A DNA stretch of 64,000 bases from Pteria penguin. Its lineage: Eukaryota > Mollusca > Bivalvia > Pterioida > Pteriidae. Under the pieces are notes generated by a model that saw only the letters and a program-made list of their open reading frames with translations, was not told where the DNA came from and made no database searches. Location: assembly GCA_035048485.1 (NCBI GenBank), contig CM068584.1, positions 65,096,542-65,160,541 on the forward strand. The letters run 5' to 3'. Positions 58,061 through 64,000 of the stretch are shown in pieces (position 1 is the stretch's first letter; each line of letters opens with the position of its first letter). The position numbers and the translations under genes are program-made.

Positions 58061-59844
58061 TTAATGAAACAAATAATCTAAATCATTTTCACTAATATGG
58101 TAAAGAAATATATAAGTTAAAGTTTTATCGGTCATCTTAGGTAGGGTTTTGATATTCCCTCCGTGCTCGAGGTAAGATGGTTGTCTTTGGTGAAATTGTT
58201 GCCTTTGGTGAGTTGGTTGCAATTTACAAAAAGTCTCAGTCTGCAAGCCATTTTATAATAATGAAATAGAAATAAGGACTCTTCCGAAGGAAAGTGTGAG
58301 GTATGTAAATAGCACTTAATGTCCACAAATGTTCGGCCATTTGGTCTTTATCAAGTGAAAAGCGAAAGTAACAAAATCTCTCATTAAAATCCTAGTCTGC
58401 GGGTAAATCAGCCCGGCGCAAATTCTTATTTTCACAAGTTGCCGAAAATTTGTGAATATGGACTGTTTCTTGTTATTTATTTAATAAAATAATTATCATA
58501 ATTCTAAGCATGCCTATAATATATACTGCAGCAAACGGGTACAACGGAAAAACCATAAGTTCAGTATTGAATTCCTTTATTAATGTTTGATGTCGCATTA
58601 TATATAATATGAAAGAAATTTTTTTTTGAAAATAAACATAAACCCTTTATGACAAAACCGAAAACTCACCGGAATGATGCATCAATATCCGAAATTTTCT
58701 GTTTCCGCAAATTTTTGAAGCAACTTCTCTTACATCTGGATTCTATGATAGGTAAATATGTCATTTTTGATAAGTCCTCACTTCCGTATGACCAAGGAAG
58801 GTCAAGAATTAGGACGTTTAAGAAGAATTAAAAATTACAGTACACGAGTGCATGCTTTAGCTTAAATCATAAACAATATAAAAATACCATAATCTGAATT
58901 CGTCTTTGCTTCTAGATGCCTTCGTCAATATCTACGTTTTACAAATATCATATTTTTTTTTTAGATATAATCACGTTTGTTACCGAAGAAAAATGAATCT
59001 GTGAACTCAAAATATTTCATACACAATATATTTATATCTGACCGATACAATTTCTATAAATTAAATACATGTTGTGCATATTTTAAGCGATACGGTTTAT
59101 ATTTTGTGGGACTGATAATGCAAACTCAACTGAACATATGTATTGAAAGATATGTACTTGTGTAAAATGATCACCCTTCTTTCTCAAGACCATTGGTATT
59201 ATTTATTCCACTCTTTCTATCTCTATTCAGTGCCCAAAAGTTTTATTTATGTATTCATCTTTTTGCACATTTCATGTAATTACATTTATTTATGTATTTA
59301 TATTTTATTTATGTATTTAAATATCTATTCTTTTAGTCTGATACTTTCATCTATTTATTCATTCATTCATTCATTCATTCATTCGTCTGTCTATCTATCT
59401 TCATACAGAGCGTTTCAATACAACCCAGTTTTCTTCAAATTAGCTAAAATTATCTCCCTCACTGGAGTACAACTCTCGGACTTTATCAATCACTGCCCAC
59501 ACAAAACTGCTTGATTTAACTTGAATTTTGTAATATAATAATAATACACTGTATATCTAAACGTTTTATTCAAAATTTTCAAGTTATTGACTATATTTAC
59601 TAAATACTCGACACTGAAGTCACGAAATATGACTTGATATTTAGTTAATTTCTCAAAAACTTAATGAAGTTAACGCGGTAGTAATGGAAAAATGCCGAGA
59701 GTTGAACTCCAACATGGCCGCTAATGCTAGTAGTGTGACGTCACATGGGCGGACTGTATATATGGAATGTGATATGGGAATGAGTGACATATCACAGAAA
59801 GAAAATGTAGAAAATTACTCCAGCATATTTTCACCACTCTGTCC
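58061..59844. other. Non-coding DNA downstream of the glycosyltransferase
   Basis: AT-rich with an ATTC microsatellite at 59355-59395. Short frames are unconvincing. It should hold the 3' UTR of the minus-strand glycosyltransferase. Confidence 0.5.
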
Positions 59845-60864
59845 TCAAGTTACCACACCTGAACACTGAATATTTTTATCCCTCAGTTCATTATTAATTT
59901 GGTACATCTCTTCCGGAGTTACCTGGTGACCGGAAATAGTCCTTCTAAAAGAACAACCAATCGGCTTCCTTTTCCAGAAAGAAAATCCCACGTGGTTAAT
60001 TATACGTATCCCAGCATGCCTTGCGCACAATCCTGTTATATAAATGTCTTCTAACCAAAACAATGGTACTTTGGAAATGGCTTGATGTAATTTTGGGAAA
60101 GCGGAAGTAGTGATTGCGTACGCAGTTCCGGAAACGTAATGAGGATAAAACACTTCAGCAAATTCACTTTTTGACGTATACCATTTGGAATTTTTATCAC
60201 GGATTGGTCTAGCATCAACAATTTCTGCCCCTATAATAAATTCTGTGTACATTTTGCTTTGTAAAGTAAACAATAGATTTTGTATATTCATAAACATATC
60301 GTCGTCTGCTTTTAACACGAATTTCGTCGAATTTAAACAATTATGGTAAATCCAGCGCACCATAGATATCGATTTCAGCGTAAGATTCCTATAAGAATCC
60401 ACAAAATCAAATTGAACGATATCACCAAATTTGTCACTTTCATTCTGAATTTTCATGGCAACACTTTCGTCGTAATTTACTCCAATTATAAATACAATTT
60501 TAGAATTTAACATCGTCAAAATATCCTTATTTCCCCACGTGTTACGTATAGCCGCTCTGCTTTCAAAGTTTCTCGGATCCGAGCAAACAACTATCATTAA
60601 TTCAGTTTTATCTCCACAATTCATAGTTTTGTCGTAATTCAGATATATGTCTTTATTTTTGGCAGACGTCTGTAGTATTTCCGTCGTACTAACATTTGAC
60701 TCGGTATGTTTCCATTTCATATGGCTAATATTTCTATTAGCTCTGACGTCACTTCCGTAATAGGTGATGGAGTTATTTATAGCATACCGGAAATAAATGG
60801 TAATATTCAGAAAGCAGCTGAGAACGAGGACAAACTTGATGCAGTGGTGGACACGTTGAGACAT
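59845..60864 (-). CDS. Beta-1,3-galactosyltransferase family protein (GT31), intact single exon
   Basis: 339 aa, type II Golgi membrane enzyme expected to transfer Gal or GlcNAc in beta-1,3 linkage to glycan acceptors. Short cytoplasmic tail, membrane anchor about residues 9-25 (IKFVLVLSCFLNITIYF), a variable stem to about 85, then the catalytic domain. GT31 motifs: RAAIRNTWG (103-111), DSYRNLTLKS (156-165), the metal-binding KADDDMF (185-191), FYPHYVSGTAYAIT (239-252) and LEDIYITG (271-278, likely catalytic acid region). Sequons at N45, N57, N141, N160 and N178. Length and motif order fit a complete enzyme; the exact donor and acceptor cannot be told from sequence. No introns, common in this family. 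A CACCTG minisatellite begins about 100 bp upstream of the start. Confidence 0.93.
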   Translation of the reverse strand: MSQRVHHCIKFVLVLSCFLNITIYFRYAINNSITYYGSDVRANRNISHMKWKHTESNVSTTEILQTSAKNKDIYLNYDKTMNCGDKTELMIVVCSDPRNFESRAAIRNTWGNKDILTMLNSKIVFIIGVNYDESVAMKIQNESDKFGDIVQFDFVDSYRNLTLKSISMVRWIYHNCLNSTKFVLKADDDMFMNIQNLLFTLQSKMYTEFIIGAEIVDARPIRDKNSKWYTSKSEFAEVFYPHYVSGTAYAITTSAFPKLHQAISKVPLFWLEDIYITGLCARHAGIRIINHVGFSFWKRKPIGCSFRRTISGHQVTPEEMYQINNELRDKNIQCSGVVT

Positions 60865-60967
60865 TCTATCCGACTGATCATTTATCTGGAATATATAAAA
60901 ATACTATTAAATTATACAGAATACCCCATACTACTCAAAATGAGTATATTAAGGGTAAACCTGCTTT

Positions 60968-61275
60968 AAAGGTCACCTGTAATAAGCAGTTGTCTGTAAT
61001 AAGTTGTCACTTGTATTAAGCAGTCACCTGTATCAAGCAGTCACTTGTAAAAAGCAGTCACCTGGTGTAAACAATATCCTGTATTAAGCAGACACCTGTA
61101 AAAGGCAGACATCTAAATTAATCAATCACCTGCAATAAGCAGTCACCTGTAATAAGCAGTCATCTGTATTAAGCAGTCACCTGTATCAAGTATTTACCTG
61201 TAATATGCAGTCACCTGTAATAAGCAGTTATCTGTAATACGCAGTCGCCTGTAATATGCATTCAACCGTCTTAAG
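60968..61275. repeat. 17-bp minisatellite (AGTCACCTGTATTAAGC)
   Basis: About 18 units. The reverse complement of the 52.7 kb unit is GGTCACCTGTATTAAGT, 15 of 17 identical, so the two loci hold the same family in opposite orientation. It lies in the upstream region of the glycosyltransferase. Confidence 0.9.
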
Positions 61276-62695
61276 CAACAGTTTTACCTTTTCCTTATTA
61301 CTACATTGTAATTGTCTTCACAAAGTCATTCGTATTGGTCATAAAATATTAAGTCAGCTCTGAAGGAATAGAAAATGTATCGAAATAAATTATGCAAAGG
61401 AAGCGTGTACAAGTTTTTTTCTTTGAAATCATGCTCCTCCCACATATATGTTGTTGTTGCTGTTGTTGTTTTTGTTGTTTGATGGTTTCTGCTATTGCAG
61501 ACGCTTTTATTATCAAAAGTTGCTGTTAACGTTTGTATTGCAAATTTGGGAATTTAAATTGTTATTGTTGTTGTTGCTGCTGCAGTTGCTGTTGTTATTG
61601 GTTTGGTGTTGGTGGTGTTGTCCTTGCTACAATGCGCTAATCCAAGATTACTTAAATGCGAATTTTTAAATTTTTTTTTGGAACAAAACACATTAAATAT
61701 GTACAATTATGATACCTCCAGCACACCATACATATCGAAAGTCTAAAATTTAACACAAACTACAGGAAATACACTAATCTCATTTGCAATATGTGCTTTT
61801 GAGCAACTCCTCCTGTTTGATATTTCACAAAATATATCATAAAAATTATATGCAACACACCTCTATCTCCTTCAAATATCCAAGAAATGTTTAATACTCG
61901 AGCTATGTTCTGAAAATAGCATACACTTCTTTGAAATTTTACAGACTCCGTTACAAAAACTTCACCATCTAGTTCAAAGATCTTCACTAGAAATCCAAGA
62001 TCTTCAGCTACTTACATTTGAGAAATGAAATACTTAAAATCTATCGTCTGCACAAAACACTGCAAGTGACCCCGAAATTATCTTTGGCAACCACAATAAA
62101 GCGCGGATCCCAGACAGACGATGGGAGCCACATCAATGCCTGGCAGGTTAGATAAAATGAAAACAAAAATGTATATATTTTGTAAATTCCCTGTGCTTAA
62201 TCTATATCAACTTAACGGATGCCCTTGTGGTCAGAGGTAGTCGAAAATGCATCATGTAATTATTTTGAAACGTCCCTTGGACTTAGTCTACCCTGCAGAA
62301 ACTATATTTTACAGTATAGACTACGTCGAAGGGGCTGTTTGAACATAATCACCTGTTTATTAGAGAATGCTTGTGATCGATGTATCAAGATCGACATTTT
62401 AAAAGGTAGAAGCTACATAATGATTTCAATGCCCAGACACAAGTAAAGGGCAAGAAGTTCCGAATGAAGAAATCTAAAACTGACCATGGGATTTACATTT
62501 ATATGGTGGGCCTATTCCATGACATAAAAAAAAGAAACACAAAAAAAGAAATAAATGAATAACAACTCAAAACCAAAAAAATACTAGACTAAGATTTGTT
62601 AATATACAGCAAAGCAAATTCAAATTCATAATGACACACCTTTCCCACTGGTGTCGTGTATCAGACTTCCGTCGATAAAGCAAAACGTCTACAGT
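61276..62695. other. Non-coding DNA with TTG-rich tract
   Basis: A GTT/TTG trinucleotide-rich stretch at 61448-61625; otherwise no gene or repeat recognised. Confidence 0.5.
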
Positions 62696-62700
62696 CGAAA

Positions 62701-62860
62701 TTTCTGAAAGAAAGAAAGAAAAAGAAATTTCTGAAAGAAAAAAGAATTCTGAAAGAAAGCTAAAAGAAATTTCTGATGGAAAGAAAGAGAAATTTCTGAT
62801 AGAAAGAAAAAAAGAAAGAAAGAAAGAAGGAAAGAAAGAGGAAAGAAAAAAGAAAAAATT
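62701..62860. repeat. (GAAA)n low-complexity with AAATTTCTGA units
   Basis: Purine-rich GAAA runs interrupted by AAATTTCTGAAAGAAA-type units; followed by a C run and (AC)n at 62920-62962. Confidence 0.9.
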
Positions 62861-62962
62861 TCTGAAAGTCGCTACTTGTATAAATTAAAGTAAGAACAAA
62901 CGTAAAGACCTCACAACCCCACTCCCCCCCCCCAACACACACACACACACATATACACACAT

Positions 62963-64000
62963 TTAATCATTATTATATACTTTACTAATCATTTATTTAT
63001 TCATCATGCTGTCGGGTTCACTATCTTCACTGAAAAGCTGAGATGAAAAAAGAAATACATACAAATCAAACCAATCCCGCCCCCCTGGTTCTGCTCCCTA
63101 GCACCTCCGCTGATAGAGTCAGATTCTATGAACGTTATCAACAGTTATCGGGACATCTCATCTCATTCTTGAAAGCTTTTAAATCTATGTCGGGGTCTGT
63201 AGTTTGATAACAAACACATACCGAATGATACCTATCACTGCACGCTCTGAGTCAGTCCAATATTTTATTTCAGAATCCTTGAGAAAAAAAATGCGAAATT
63301 TTGGCATCTTCTGATGGTTTATAAAATTTATGTATTGTAGAAATTTGAGCAAATGAATTAAATGCTTTTATCTATATATTGTTATATTATTTATGTATTT
63401 ATTTATTTATTTATTTATTTATTTATTATCTTTCGTGTTGTTTTTGATTTGTAGGTGAGTTTTCGTTTTCTCTGATTTGTAATGAAATGCTCTCTCTCTT
63501 TAAAATTGTAATCTCTTCATTGTACCTTACCCTTGATTCACAGGAAACAATAAAAAATGTATATGACGATGACTTCAAACTTCATTTCCTCAGAAAGAAA
63601 ACAAAACAGACATAAATTTTACAAACATTTCTTTAGAATATCAAATTGTCGAAGTATTCAAAGTAAATCCCGACGTATAACGGCCGAGAGCAAAACTCAG
63701 CAAATCGGCAAAAAAAATTCGTATTTACTTTTTATTCTTTTTATATTTCATTGATTTCTTTTTATATACCCAATCCCAAAATTAAACTTTAAAACAGATA
63801 CATGATGCGATAACAATATCGACTCCGCAAGTTTTGAAAGTAGTAGACTTTACCTTTGATAGCAATTTAATTTTCCCAAAAATATTTGGTTCTGTAAAAG
63901 GCGGTCAGAGGGAATCTAACCCCCCCCCCCCCACTCATCCCTGCCTTCTGCACCCGTTCATGAATTTTGTCAGTAAAAATGAAAATATTCAATAAAACCT
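62963..64000. other. Non-coding right end
   Basis: (TTTA)n at 63395-63430 and a 15-C run near 63921; no gene recognised. Confidence 0.5.

Noticed and set aside
59143..59514. 123-codon frame rich in Phe, Tyr and Ser
   Set aside because: Low-complexity AT-rich DNA including the ATTC microsatellite.

Overview
This looks like nuclear DNA of a bivalve mollusc. It is AT-rich, with long introns and small exons. It carries a cysteine-rich receptor family that I know only from bivalve gene models, several copies of a mollusc-type tRNA-derived SINE, remnants of a reverse-transcriptase element probably of Penelope-like type, and many minisatellites. I see no prokaryotic gene, CRISPR array or canonical tRNA/rRNA gene. 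The species cannot be fixed from the sequence alone.

Four genes can be assembled by hand from splice signals and reading-frame phase. (1) Receptor gene A (+, about 204-11439) encodes a type I membrane protein: signal peptide, two cysteine modules, one membrane segment and an acidic tail. Its last in-frame exon encodes a tandem B-box zinc-finger pair plus a charged helix. This receptor/B-box chimera is the most interesting candidate in the window. (2) Receptor gene B (+, 13622-18520) is a tandem paralogue with the same first three exons but a different, tyrosine-rich tail. (3) A SET-domain gene (+, 22003-36757) has the N-terminal half of a KMT5A-like SET fold, an acidic linker and a W..IK-type C-terminal domain. 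The catalytic C-terminal half of SET was not found, and the phases around the gap do not join. (4) An intact single-exon GT31 beta-1,3-galactosyltransferase lies on the minus strand (59845-60864).

Layout: 1-11.4 kb receptor A, with RT, ribozyme-like, SINE and hairpin insertions in its introns; 11.4-13.6 kb empty; 13.6-18.5 kb receptor B; 18.5-22 kb spacer with a possible NRF-1-type promoter element and a TIR element; 22-36.8 kb SET gene with duplicated acidic exons, a 39-bp coding repeat and a second, non-coding 39-bp minisatellite; 39-43.3 kb a large 31-bp satellite that is almost stop-free in all three forward frames; 43.7-59.8 kb gene-poor DNA full of SINEs, RT relics, a 221-bp MITE, a 146-bp-repeat element and CACCTG-bearing minisatellites; 59.8-60.9 kb the glycosyltransferase, with another CACCTG array just upstream; 61-64 kb low-complexity DNA.

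The two receptors probably act at the cell surface, and their different tails suggest different signalling outputs from a shared ectodomain. All gene models are hand-built from splice consensus and phase and have no transcript support here.
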